DNA of 15,785 nucleotides from JAVEVH01 sp034005145. GTDB taxonomy: Bacteria; Patescibacteriota; Dojkabacteria; SC72. The position numbers and the translations under genes are program-made. The notes beneath the pieces are model-generated. The model worked only from the letters and a program-made list of their open reading frames with translations, was not told where the DNA came from and made no database searches. The DNA is taken from assembly GCA_034005145.1 (NCBI GenBank), contig JAVEVH010000013.1, positions 1 to 15,785 on the forward strand, written 5' to 3'. Of the stretch, positions 1-6,078 are shown one piece after another (positions within the stretch are counted from its first letter, which is position 1; every line of letters starts with the position of its first letter).

Positions 1-93
1 ATATGGATAAAAAAATACGAATTATAGAGTGGTAATATGCTTAAATACGCATTTATACTCAATAACTATAAGGTAAATATGCACAAAATAATA

Positions 94-375
94 CTATACA
101 TCCCTGTCCATAATATTAATTGCATACCCCTCTATTAGAGCTTTGGTAATCTTTTCTAAAACAGAAGATAAATCCCTTTGATACTGACTTTGAGATATAC
201 CCATTTTTAAAGCAGCATTCTCTTGATCAATATGCTCTAAATACCTTAATCTAAGAACTTCTAACTCCTCATAGGAGATACTTAGTTCATTCAATTCTCT
301 TAAAGGTATTCCTCTAGGTTTAAAATACCTTTGATTAAAATTAAATCCTAAATTTCTTCTTCCTCTTCTTCTCAT
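94..375 (-). CDS. DUF134 / UPF0251 helix-turn-helix DNA-binding protein
   Basis: A 93-residue protein matching the DUF134 (UPF0251, COG1342) pattern. The N-terminus is basic (RRRGRRN), followed by a YFKPRGIPLRELNE segment (residues 17-30) that closely resembles the family signature YFKPxGIPLRELEE. A sigma-70 region-4-like helix-turn-helix follows at about residues 33-80 (EELEVLRLRYLEHIDQENAA, then MGISQSQYQRDLSS). Family members are predicted DNA-binding regulators and are often found next to small metal or Fe-S related proteins; the gene upstream here encodes a zinc-ribbon protein, which fits. The pair is probably transcribed leftwards from the promoter at 664-692, with a hairpin at 402-423 between the two genes. 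The length is normal and the stop is TAG at 94-96. I infer, without proof, that it binds the palindrome at 643-662. The specific ligand or target is unknown. Confidence 0.85.
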   Translation of the reverse strand: MRRRGRRNLGFNFNQRYFKPRGIPLRELNELSISYEELEVLRLRYLEHIDQENAALKMGISQSQYQRDLSSVLEKITKALIEGYAINIMDRDV

Positions 376-401
376 ATAATTTGTAAATATTAATTAAAAT
401 A

Positions 402-423
402 GGGGCAGTAAATCTACTGCCCC
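402..423 (-). terminator. Hairpin between zinc-ribbon gene and DUF134 gene; partial terminator or attenuator
   Basis: A 9-bp perfect stem (GGGGCAGTA, loop of 4, TACTGCCCC) lies 10 bases after the zinc-ribbon stop codon. On the minus strand it is followed by A/U-rich sequence (TATTTTAATTAA) rather than a clean U-run. It probably reduces or tunes read-through into the DUF134 gene, or protects the upstream mRNA 3' end. Confidence 0.6.
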
Positions 424-433
424 CTTAATTCTG

Positions 434-619
434 TTAGGAACAGAATATACCCTTCATAGGTGTACCGCACTTAGGACACTTCTTTTGAGTACAAGGTATT
501 CCTCTAGTATGTGATTCTTTGTATCCACATGCTGGACATGTACATTCTTTGTTTCCTTGCTTTCTAACTCCCAACCTAACAGATCCCCCTATTTGACCCT
601 TTCCATTTCTGTTTGGCAT
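434..619 (-). CDS. Small zinc-ribbon / cysteine-rich protein
   Basis: A 61-residue protein with seven cysteines: C26, C28, C31, C43, C48, C51 and C60. Two knuckles are clear, CPACG (28-32) and CPKCG (48-52), joined by a HTRGIPCTQKK segment. I recognise the pattern CPxCGYxExHxRGxPCxxxKCPKCGTPM from short hypothetical proteins annotated near DUF134/DUF5320 genes. The MPNRNGKGQIGG start resembles the MPxxDGTGPxGxGP N-terminus of those proteins. It probably binds one Zn ion or a small Fe-S site, in the cytoplasm, since no signal peptide is present. It is the first gene of a two-gene unit with the DUF134 regulator and has its own strong promoter with an operator-like palindrome. The ATG has no Shine-Dalgarno sequence. 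The biochemical function is unknown. Confidence 0.75.
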   Translation of the reverse strand: MPNRNGKGQIGGSVRLGVRKQGNKECTCPACGYKESHTRGIPCTQKKCPKCGTPMKGIFCS

Positions 620-642
620 ATCTAATATATTAATAATTTAGA

Positions 643-662
643 TAATGGGTATATACCCATTA
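643..662. promoter_or_regulatory. Perfect 20-bp palindrome at the transcription start (candidate operator)
   Basis: TAATGGGTATATACCCATTA is identical to its reverse complement. It begins one base downstream of the -10 box of the zinc-ribbon promoter, so it covers the predicted start point (near 657), the usual position of a repressor operator. The gene two places downstream encodes a DNA-binding protein (DUF134), which is the natural candidate ligand; that link is inference. Confidence 0.7.
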
Positions 663-663
663 A

Positions 664-692
664 ATAATAGTACGAGGTTATTAAAATGTCAA
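664..692 (-). promoter_or_regulatory. Promoter of the zinc-ribbon/DUF134 unit
   Basis: On the minus strand, TTGACA (687-692) is a perfect -35 box, separated by exactly 17 bases from TATTAT (664-669, 5/6 match to the -10 box). The expected start is near 657, giving a leader of about 38 nt before the ATG. The -35 box lies 3 bases from the U-tract of the preceding operon's terminator. Confidence 0.8.
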
Positions 693-695
693 GAA

Positions 696-731
696 CAAAA
701 AAGAGATGGCTTTTATATATACACCATCTCT
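696..731 (-). terminator. Intrinsic terminator of the sigma/DUF5667 operon
   Basis: On the minus strand GAGATGG and CCATCTC form a 7-bp stem (703-709 with 724-730) around a 14-nt A/T-rich loop. It is followed immediately by a run of six T. It lies about 20 bases after the DUF5667 stop codon. This is the clearest intrinsic terminator in the window. Confidence 0.85.
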
Positions 732-751
732 CTTGCCCAAAACTTTTTTAA

Positions 752-1618
752 TTATCTATTCCCGTTCTCTCCCTTATTCATCTCTTGTACACCCTGAACA
801 TCTTGTGCAGGCTCTCCCTCTCCATTCTCATCACCAGCCTTTATCTCAGCCTGATTTTTATTTTGAGTCTCTTCACCCTTATTTTGTTCTGCCTCTTGAG
901 CTTCTACCTTTAAACCAGTACTCTCCTCAAAATTCTTAATCTCAGATCCCATCTCTTCAGAGTATGAATCCCTTACTCTTTGTAATTCACCCGCCTGTGT
1001 AGCCTCTCCACTCTTTAACTCTAATCTATTCTGTACCTCACCTAGTACCTCTTGGTTATTTTGGATCTTAGCAGCTAATTTATTCATAACCTCTAATTGC
1101 TCTTGAGCCTGATTCATATCTCCAGCTCTTAACTGAGTCATTTCACCAAGCATAGCTCTTACTCTCTCCTGTTGAGCCTCTACTTCAGAAATACAGTTAG
1201 CAATCTGCTCTGAATTCTCACCCTCGGACATTTTCTTAAGCTCTAATACTCTCTCATCCATTATATCCATTTCATATCCTGCTCTATCTAATGGATTAAT
1301 GGTAAGTGTTCTTCTAATCTGCTCTACAGCTTTATCTACTGGGAAAAGCATTTCTCCAGGCATAGCAGAATCAGAAGCATATACTACTCCACTAGCAATA
1401 GCGAATGTAGTAAATACTGTTGCAACTGTAACAATTGCTTTGAACTTTGTATTCATAGTAATCGAATTAAAAAAATTATTTAAGTTCGTATTACTATTAC
1501 GATTATCTAGGGAATCGGTTACAACACTATTTAAATGATTTAATGTTTTCTCCTGCCACTCCTGACTTGGTTTAGGATTAATATTTTTAAATTGTCTCTC
1601 TAAATCTCTCTCTTCCAT
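752..1618 (-). CDS. DUF5667 membrane protein, probable partner (anti-sigma-like) of the ECF sigma factor
   Basis: A 288-residue protein. It has a cytoplasmic N-terminus (1-59), one transmembrane helix at about 60-81 (FKAIVTVATVFTTFAIASGV), then a DUF5667 domain from about 82. The recognisable DUF5667 start is SDSAMPGEMLFPVDKAVEQI, followed by alternating helices rich in E, Q and L. The tail (about 190-288) is low-complexity and rich in E, Q, N and G. DUF5667 proteins are commonly encoded directly after sigma-70-family factors in Actinobacteria, Chloroflexi and CPR, so an anti-sigma or sensor role is likely by context; no classical zinc anti-sigma motif is seen. The start codon lies 1 nt after the sigma stop codon (TAA-T-ATG), so the two are translationally linked. 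A terminator follows at 696-731. Confidence 0.75.
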   Translation of the reverse strand: MEERDLERQFKNINPKPSQEWQEKTLNHLNSVVTDSLDNRNSNTNLNNFFNSITMNTKFKAIVTVATVFTTFAIASGVVYASDSAMPGEMLFPVDKAVEQIRRTLTINPLDRAGYEMDIMDERVLELKKMSEGENSEQIANCISEVEAQQERVRAMLGEMTQLRAGDMNQAQEQLEVMNKLAAKIQNNQEVLGEVQNRLELKSGEATQAGELQRVRDSYSEEMGSEIKNFEESTGLKVEAQEAEQNKGEETQNKNQAEIKAGDENGEGEPAQDVQGVQEMNKGENGNR

Positions 1619-1619
1619 A

Positions 1620-2123
1620 TTATTTATTCATAATATATTTTAACTTTTTAATAGCTCTATGTATCATTACCTTAGTAGTATTTTTGCTCTTACCAAGTAT
1701 CTTAGCTATACCCTCTATCTCTAAATCTTGTACATACCTTAGTACAATCACCTCTTTCTCTTTCTCCTTAAGCCTATCCAAATTCCTTAAAATATCACTT
1801 ACTGCACTCTCATCCTCTACAGATATATTTAAATCTTTTACATATATATCCTCGTCAAAACTCTTAACAGAAATCTTCTTTTTCCTATATGTATCTATTA
1901 AATAGTTCCTAGCTATTACATATATCCAATTCTTTAATGTAGATTTTGAAGGATTAAAGGTAGTTCTTTTCTCCCAAGCTTTTACAAAAATATCTTGAGT
2001 AATATCTTCAGCTAGCTCTCTGTTATACCCACATCGTATATATACATACTTATATAGTGGTTCATTTAGCCATTTGAAAAGATTTTCTAAGTCTTGTCTA
2101 CTATTTAGTTTATTAATACTCAT
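1620..2123 (-). CDS. ECF-type (group 4) RNA polymerase sigma factor
   Basis: A 167-residue protein with sigma region 2 at about 15-83, including the helix ELAEDITQDIFVKAWEK and the -10 recognition segment LKNWIYVIARNYLIDTYRKK. A charged linker (84-108) follows, then region 4 at about 109-163 (LKEKEKEVIVLRYVQDLEIEGIA, then the helix-turn-helix LGKSKNTTKVMIHRAIKKLK). Regions 1 and 3 are missing, which defines the extracytoplasmic-function class. It directs RNA polymerase to a small set of promoters in response to a signal, presumably sensed through the DUF5667 protein encoded just downstream. Its own promoter has an extended -10 box at 2164-2172. The gene is the first of a two-gene operon. Confidence 0.92.
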   Translation of the reverse strand: MSINKLNSRQDLENLFKWLNEPLYKYVYIRCGYNRELAEDITQDIFVKAWEKRTTFNPSKSTLKNWIYVIARNYLIDTYRKKKISVKSFDEDIYVKDLNISVEDESAVSDILRNLDRLKEKEKEVIVLRYVQDLEIEGIAKILGKSKNTTKVMIHRAIKKLKYIMNK

Positions 2124-2163
2124 TAACTATTACGTACTAAAAGATATTTAGTTACACAACTGT

Positions 2164-2172
2164 ATTATATCA
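2164..2172 (-). promoter_or_regulatory. Extended -10 promoter of the ECF sigma operon
   Basis: The minus strand reads TGATATAAT, an extended -10 element, 41 nt before the sigma ATG (leader about 34 nt). No good -35 box lies at the normal spacing. An inverted repeat ATATCA-4 nt-TGATAT (2189-2204) sits just upstream, roughly at -32 to -47, and could be a regulator site. Confidence 0.6.
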
Positions 2173-2378
2173 CTAAAAAGTACCAGAAATATCACCAATG
2201 ATATCCCAAAAAAGAAGGAAGAAAGAGAAGATAAAGAGGATGAGAGAGAAAAGCATTAGGAAGTCTACAAGATTTTTAGAAGTATTATTCATGTCTGTAA
2301 GTGTGAGAATTTAGGTAGGAAGACAAGTTTTACAATATCAAAAATCTTTAGAAAGAGTAAAGTGCTTATAGTTGGGAA

Positions 2379-2452
2379 TCGGGGTGACTCGACTTGAACG
2401 AGCGACCTCTTGCACCCCATGCAAGCATTCTAGCCATCTGAACTACACCCCG
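2379..2452 (-). tRNA. tRNA-Pro (anticodon GGG)
   Basis: 74 nt folding as a full cloverleaf. The acceptor stem is CGGGGTG/CACCCCG, the typical tRNA-Pro end, with discriminator A. The D stem is GTTC/GAAT with a GG-containing loop. The anticodon stem is CTTGC/GCAAG with 7-nt loop ATGGGGT, placing the anticodon GGG at 2416-2418. The T stem is GCTCG/CGAGT with loop TTCAAGT. CCA is not encoded (the next bases are TTC), so a CCA-adding enzyme is needed. It starts 14 nt after the stop codon of the HD-hydrolase gene and is probably cotranscribed with it. A weak TCTTTCTAAAGA-T5 element near 2342-2357 may end the transcript. Confidence 0.95.
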
Positions 2453-2466
2453 TAACAATGATTATA

Positions 2467-3048
2467 CTAAAGCCCTATTTCATCAGCAATACTATTCATT
2501 TCTATTAACGCTATCTCAATAAATCTTTCTAAGCATATTCCTACTTTATCAATATCATATATATATTCCCTATTTACTGCCTTAGCAAAGTCTTTCTTTT
2601 TTAACTTCTTTAAAACAGAATCTACTCCTACACTACTAATCTTTTTATCTGGTTGTACTAATGCACAAGCTACTAGAAAACCACTAAGGTTTTCACTAGC
2701 AGCAAGAGCATAGTCTATATGACTTTCTCTTTTCTCTTTAATATCTGGATGATCTTCATAATGAGATTTAATAGCGTGATATACATCAGTAGGTATATCT
2801 TCTCCTACTTTAAGGTTTTCTTTTTCTAAAATAGTATCAAACTCAATTACATGCCTTTTAGGATCTTTATTTACATAGTCAAAATCTAAGTCATGTAGTA
2901 AGCCACTTAATCCCCATTTATAAGTATCTTCATTTAACTCCTTAGCAACACCAATCATAATGACTTCACTCTCTCTCATATGAAGCTTTAACCAAGGAGT
3001 CTGTACATACTTATTTAATAGCTCTAAAGCTTGTTCTCTGCCTATCAT
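2467..3048 (-). CDS. HD-superfamily hydrolase (COG2316-like)
   Basis: About 193 residues from the ATG at 3046-3048. A six-residue-longer form would need a TTG start overlapping the upstream gene; the ATG lies 1 nt after that gene's stop (TAA-G-ATG), so I prefer it. Metal-binding features of the HD fold are visible: H23 in KLHMRESEVI, the HD pair H52-D53 in WGLSGLLHDLDFD, H66, and the H91 and H96 pair in HAIKSHYEDH. The remainder (ALAASENLSGFLVACALVQP, and the C-terminal SIADEIGL) resembles COG2316 predicted HD hydrolases of about 190 residues. These are presumed metal-dependent phosphohydrolases of unknown substrate. It follows a lipoprotein gene and precedes tRNA-Pro in the same direction. 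No signal peptide, so cytoplasmic. Confidence 0.85.
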   Translation of the reverse strand: MIGREQALELLNKYVQTPWLKLHMRESEVIMIGVAKELNEDTYKWGLSGLLHDLDFDYVNKDPKRHVIEFDTILEKENLKVGEDIPTDVYHAIKSHYEDHPDIKEKRESHIDYALAASENLSGFLVACALVQPDKKISSVGVDSVLKKLKKKDFAKAVNREYIYDIDKVGICLERFIEIALIEMNSIADEIGL

Positions 3049-3049
3049 C

Positions 3050-4048
3050 TTAAAGTGTAATCTCAACTATTACTTGGTTAGGACTTTGAGTAGCACTTAG
3101 TTTAAATGGCTTCTTACCACTAATACCTCCAAATTTGTATATAGAGGTTTCCCCGGACCTACTTACAAATGCACTTACACCACTAGGAAGAGAAATTGTA
3201 CTACCCCATGTAGACACCTTATCTGTATCTAATGATTCGAATGTAACAACTAGCATACCCTCATCATCATACATAGCGTTTACAGAAGGTATTGGATTAG
3301 AAGCTCCACTAGCTACTGCATATACAAATTTTAATACTCCACCAGATATACTGTATGAGTATGTAGTAATCTTTGCACCCTCGTCTGATGTCATACCCTC
3401 AATACTCTGTTCATCACTACTAAACTGTGTACTACCGTAATCTACAGTAGGAGCTTTGTAATCTGTATCATATGCCACCTTAACAAAGAATACCCAACCA
3501 TCACCATCATCTGTAACATTAACAGAGAAAGCATTATTCGCTAATACACCAATATCATATATCCTTGTATTTTCTAAGGAAGTAATAACCCTATACAAAC
3601 CAGTTATTGCCCCCTTATCAACAATCAAACCATTCTCATGAGTAATCCCTGTACTATCAGATACAATATTTTTAATCGTAACCCTTATTACACCTTTGTC
3701 ATACATAGGTTCAACAGTAAATAGGGGAATTGATGTACTTGATTCTTTTGGAAGTACAGCAAAATCAAACTCATGATATCCATCATCTGATGACTCCTCA
3801 ATACTAACTATCTCAGATTCATAGTCACCATCTTCTCCCAATACCTGTTTAACCTTCTTAAATTCATCTGGGTTTTCCAAATATCCTAAATCTTCACTCT
3901 CATCTTCTTCCTCTTTGCTCTCTTCCTCTTGTACATTTGTATCTTCATTTACAATCTCCGTATTCTCATCTTCCTGCTTAGTACATCCTGATAGTAGTAC
4001 AGCGCTAAGTAGTATTACTAACATGTAAAGGAATATATTCTTTTTCAT
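3050..4048 (-). CDS. Lipoprotein with two similar beta-rich domains (function unknown)
   Basis: A 332-residue protein with a lipoprotein signal: basic MKKN, hydrophobic 5-19, lipobox LLSGC with C22 as the expected lipidated cysteine. Residues 24-90 are a highly acidic, low-complexity linker rich in E and D. Two beta-rich segments follow, at about 91-193 and 228-332. They share a layout: IPLFTVEPMYDKGVIRVTI at 107-125 against IPSVNAMYDDEGMLVVTF at 253-270, then a GLYRV..TRIYDIG segment against AFVSR..TSIYKFGG, then a closing strand (WVFFVKV against QVIVEIT). This suggests an internal duplication. The fold may be AMIN-like, which I hold only loosely. It should sit on the outside of the membrane. 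It is the first gene of a unit with the HD hydrolase and tRNA-Pro. Confidence 0.75.
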   Translation of the reverse strand: MKKNIFLYMLVILLSAVLLSGCTKQEDENTEIVNEDTNVQEEESKEEEDESEDLGYLENPDEFKKVKQVLGEDGDYESEIVSIEESSDDGYHEFDFAVLPKESSTSIPLFTVEPMYDKGVIRVTIKNIVSDSTGITHENGLIVDKGAITGLYRVITSLENTRIYDIGVLANNAFSVNVTDDGDGWVFFVKVAYDTDYKAPTVDYGSTQFSSDEQSIEGMTSDEGAKITTYSYSISGGVLKFVYAVASGASNPIPSVNAMYDDEGMLVVTFESLDTDKVSTWGSTISLPSGVSAFVSRSGETSIYKFGGISGKKPFKLSATQSPNQVIVEITL

Positions 4049-4108
4049 TCTATTTTTACTTAATTAATATATCCATATCTTAACACAGTAAGTATTTCAT
4101 AAAAAGAA

Positions 4109-4137
4109 TTAACATTCTCTCATACAAGTGTTAAATT
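4109..4137 (+). promoter_or_regulatory. Candidate promoter of the DUF3048 gene
   Basis: TTAACA (4109-4114, 5/6 match to the -35 box), a 17-base spacer, then TAAATT (4132-4137, 4/6 match to the -10 box). The predicted start (about 4144) coincides with the ATG at 4143, suggesting a leaderless or nearly leaderless mRNA. Weak -10 match, so tentative. Confidence 0.4.
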
Positions 4138-4142
4138 ATATT

Positions 4143-5450
4143 ATGCCCAAAGAGATAAATATATCGGATAGGAAAAAGAAAGATATTAAGGAAGAGAAAG
4201 TTACTCAAAAGAGTAAAGAGGCTGTAAAAGAACCTACTACTGTAGAGAAGGTTCAACCCACTACCAATGTAGTAGAACCTAAAAAAGAGAAAAAGAGTCT
4301 TCTTGCTAACAAGAAACTTCTAATACTCTTAATAGTAGGACTTTCCCTACTCGCTGGTATAGCTGCTTTCTTTTACTTTGGTATATACAAAAGTAAGCCA
4401 TATATTAAACCTGCTGAATTGATAAATCTAAATGATGAATATTTAGTTTCATTAGCTGTAACCCAACCACTTTCTCCCCTCCCTATTCCAATACCAACAG
4501 AACCGAAAACAGAACCTAGTCCAATTAATGGAAAACTGTTTACTAAAACTGAAATAAAGGATTTAAGTACTAAAAGACCAGTAGCAGTGATGATTAATAA
4601 TCATGTGGTTGCTAGACCACAATCAGGATTAAATAGTGCTGATGTAGTATATGAGACATTGGTAGAATCTGGTATTACAAGATATCTAGCAATCTTTTGG
4701 AGTGAAGCACCTAAAAAGGTAGGCCCCATTAGAAGTGCAAGACAGTACTACTTAGAATGGTTAAGCCCATATGACCCTCTCTACATATATGATGGATGTG
4801 CCTCTACCACTGATCCTAGAACAAATGCTTGTGGGAATATATATACTTACAATATTAAGAATATTGCTACCATTGGAGCATGGAGATGGAATGATGGGAG
4901 AAGATATGCTCCACATAATGAGTACTCTTCTGTTCTCTCTGCTTGGGAATATGCTAAAAAGCGAAATTGGGATAGTATGCCTAGTATAGAGAGTTGGAGT
5001 TTTAAAAGAGATTTAAGCTCTGATGAAAGAGGACTACAAACTAAGGTTAAGATTGTATTCCATGAGAGATTAAATAACTCAGGTGCATATGATGTAATAT
5101 GGACATATGATAATAAGAGTAATTCTTACTTTAAACAGACTGGTGGGAAAGCAGATATAGATCAAGAAACAAATACTCAGGTATATACTAAAAATATCAT
5201 AATACAGGAAACTACGTATACTCCATCATATGACTCTGCAGGTAGAGTTATACAAGCTACCATAGGAGAAGGAAAAGCTACATACTTAATAGATGGAAAG
5301 ATAATAACTGGGACATGGAAGAAGAGTTCTCGAACAGATAGAACAAACTATTACGACAAGGATGGTAAAGACATCCAATTTAATAGAGGAAGGACATGGG
5401 TAACTGTAATCTCTCGCTCTGTCGGAAAATTTGATATAATTGAGCAATAA
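4143..5450 (+). CDS. DUF3048 (YerB-like) membrane-anchored extracytoplasmic protein
   Basis: 435 residues from the ATG at 4143; an in-frame GTG at 4128 would add five residues. The N-terminus is charged and lysine-rich (1-58). One transmembrane helix follows (about 59-82), then a proline-rich spacer (108-128). The DUF3048 N-terminal domain spans about 140-260, with the hallmark RPVAVMINNHVVARPQSGLN (145-164) and ADVVYETLVESGITRYLAIF, then GPIRSARQYYLEW. The C-terminal DUF3048 domain spans about 300-430, with NIIIQ, YLIDGKIITGTWKKSS and GRTWVTVI. B. subtilis YerB is the best-known member and is a lipoprotein of unclear function; this one uses a transmembrane anchor instead of a lipobox. The topology is N-in with a large external domain. 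Two cysteines (C219 and C230) could form a disulfide. It is divergent from the lipoprotein gene. Confidence 0.88.
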   Translation: MPKEINISDRKKKDIKEEKVTQKSKEAVKEPTTVEKVQPTTNVVEPKKEKKSLLANKKLLILLIVGLSLLAGIAAFFYFGIYKSKPYIKPAELINLNDEYLVSLAVTQPLSPLPIPIPTEPKTEPSPINGKLFTKTEIKDLSTKRPVAVMINNHVVARPQSGLNSADVVYETLVESGITRYLAIFWSEAPKKVGPIRSARQYYLEWLSPYDPLYIYDGCASTTDPRTNACGNIYTYNIKNIATIGAWRWNDGRRYAPHNEYSSVLSAWEYAKKRNWDSMPSIESWSFKRDLSSDERGLQTKVKIVFHERLNNSGAYDVIWTYDNKSNSYFKQTGGKADIDQETNTQVYTKNIIIQETTYTPSYDSAGRVIQATIGEGKATYLIDGKIITGTWKKSSRTDRTNYYDKDGKDIQFNRGRTWVTVISRSVGKFDIIEQ

Positions 5451-5500
5451 ATTGCCCCATGGCCTAGAAGGCCTATTTAATATTATATATATTAGGGCAC
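5451..5500 (+). other. Structured intergenic region: weak terminator-like hairpin and possible promoter
   Basis: GGCCT-AGA-AGGCC (5461-5473) forms a short hairpin followed by TATTTAATATT, a weak terminator for the DUF3048 gene. TGCCC (5453-5457) can also pair with GGGCA (5495-5499), enclosing the whole region just before the next ATG. A TATATT at 5488-5493 lies 7 nt before that ATG and could be a -10 box for a leaderless mRNA. Confidence 0.4.
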
Positions 5501-6073
5501 ATGCTTAAGAGTTTATTCATATCGAAAGTTAGAATTAGAGTATTAGAGAAATACATGGCAGACATAAATAAGTCTTACCATGTTAGAGGTCTTGTTAGAG
5601 AGTTAGGTGAAGAAATTAATGCAGTAAGAAGAGAGTTACTCAATCTTAAGAAAGCAGATATTCTCTACTCCACTAAGGATGGGAATAAGATAATGTATTC
5701 CATTAATAAGAAGTGCCCAATAATATGGGAATTAAGAGGAATGTTTTTTAAGGAATCTAAAACAGGTAAAATCCTCTACGATACACTTTCTCCTGTAGAG
5801 GGTATTAAGGTAGCAATAGTTACAGAAGCATTTATAAAAGAAAAATCAGAAGATCCTTCAGATATAGATATGCTCTTTATCGGTGATATGAAAATAAGAG
5901 ATCTTTCCTCTGCTGTAAGTTCATTAGAAAAAGAATTGGGTAGAGTTATTAAATTTGCTGCTATGAAACTAGAAGATTTTGAATTTGGTAAGAAGAAACA
6001 GGACCCAATCTTAATGAATGCTCTAAGAAGAGATAAAATAATTGTACTTGGTAAAGATACTGACTTACTCTAA
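5501..6073 (+). CDS. Winged-helix protein with C-terminal nucleotidyltransferase fold, probably inactive
   Basis: A 190-residue protein. Residues 1-75 look like an ArsR-type winged helix (HVRGLVRELGEEINAVRREL as the recognition region, then a LKKADILYSTKDGNKIMYSI wing). Residues 95-187 resemble a MNT/KNTase-type nucleotidyltransferase fold: strand GIKVAIVTEAF, then DPSDIDMLFIGD with D121 and D123 of the DxD metal motif, then helix SSAVSSLEKELGRVI and strand KFAAMKLEDF. This two-domain arrangement occurs widely in CPR and archaea as putative regulators. The Gly-Ser of the usual GSxAxG motif appears replaced by T108-E109, so catalysis is doubtful. It is first in an operon with secD, secF and miaA, and ends 5 nt before the secD ATG. 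The target is unknown. Confidence 0.7.
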   Translation: MLKSLFISKVRIRVLEKYMADINKSYHVRGLVRELGEEINAVRRELLNLKKADILYSTKDGNKIMYSINKKCPIIWELRGMFFKESKTGKILYDTLSPVEGIKVAIVTEAFIKEKSEDPSDIDMLFIGDMKIRDLSSAVSSLEKELGRVIKFAAMKLEDFEFGKKKQDPILMNALRRDKIIVLGKDTDLL

Positions 6074-6078
6074 ACACT

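Noticed and set aside
1..93. Terminator after the DUF134 gene
   Set aside because: There is a T-run on the minus strand near positions 8-14, but I could not pair a convincing stem in front of it; only a 3-4 bp TGC/GCA element is present.
706..939. Plus-strand ORF opposite the DUF5667 tail, and similar long antisense ORFs (for example 9650-10063, 10754-11119, 12566-12967)
   Set aside because: They are frame shadows of well-supported genes and have leucine/serine/isoleucine-rich compositions typical of antisense reading.
2198..2314. Short plus-strand ORF (38 codons, MISQKRRKKEKI...) upstream of the sigma operon
   Set aside because: Its lysine/arginine-rich start simply reflects the purine-rich stretch, its ATG lies inside an inverted repeat, and there is no promoter, leader or recognisable similarity.
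3049..3066. TTG start for the HD hydrolase overlapping the lipoprotein gene
   Set aside because: An ATG one base after the lipoprotein stop gives tight coupling and matches the family's usual N-terminus (reading MxxREEALELL).
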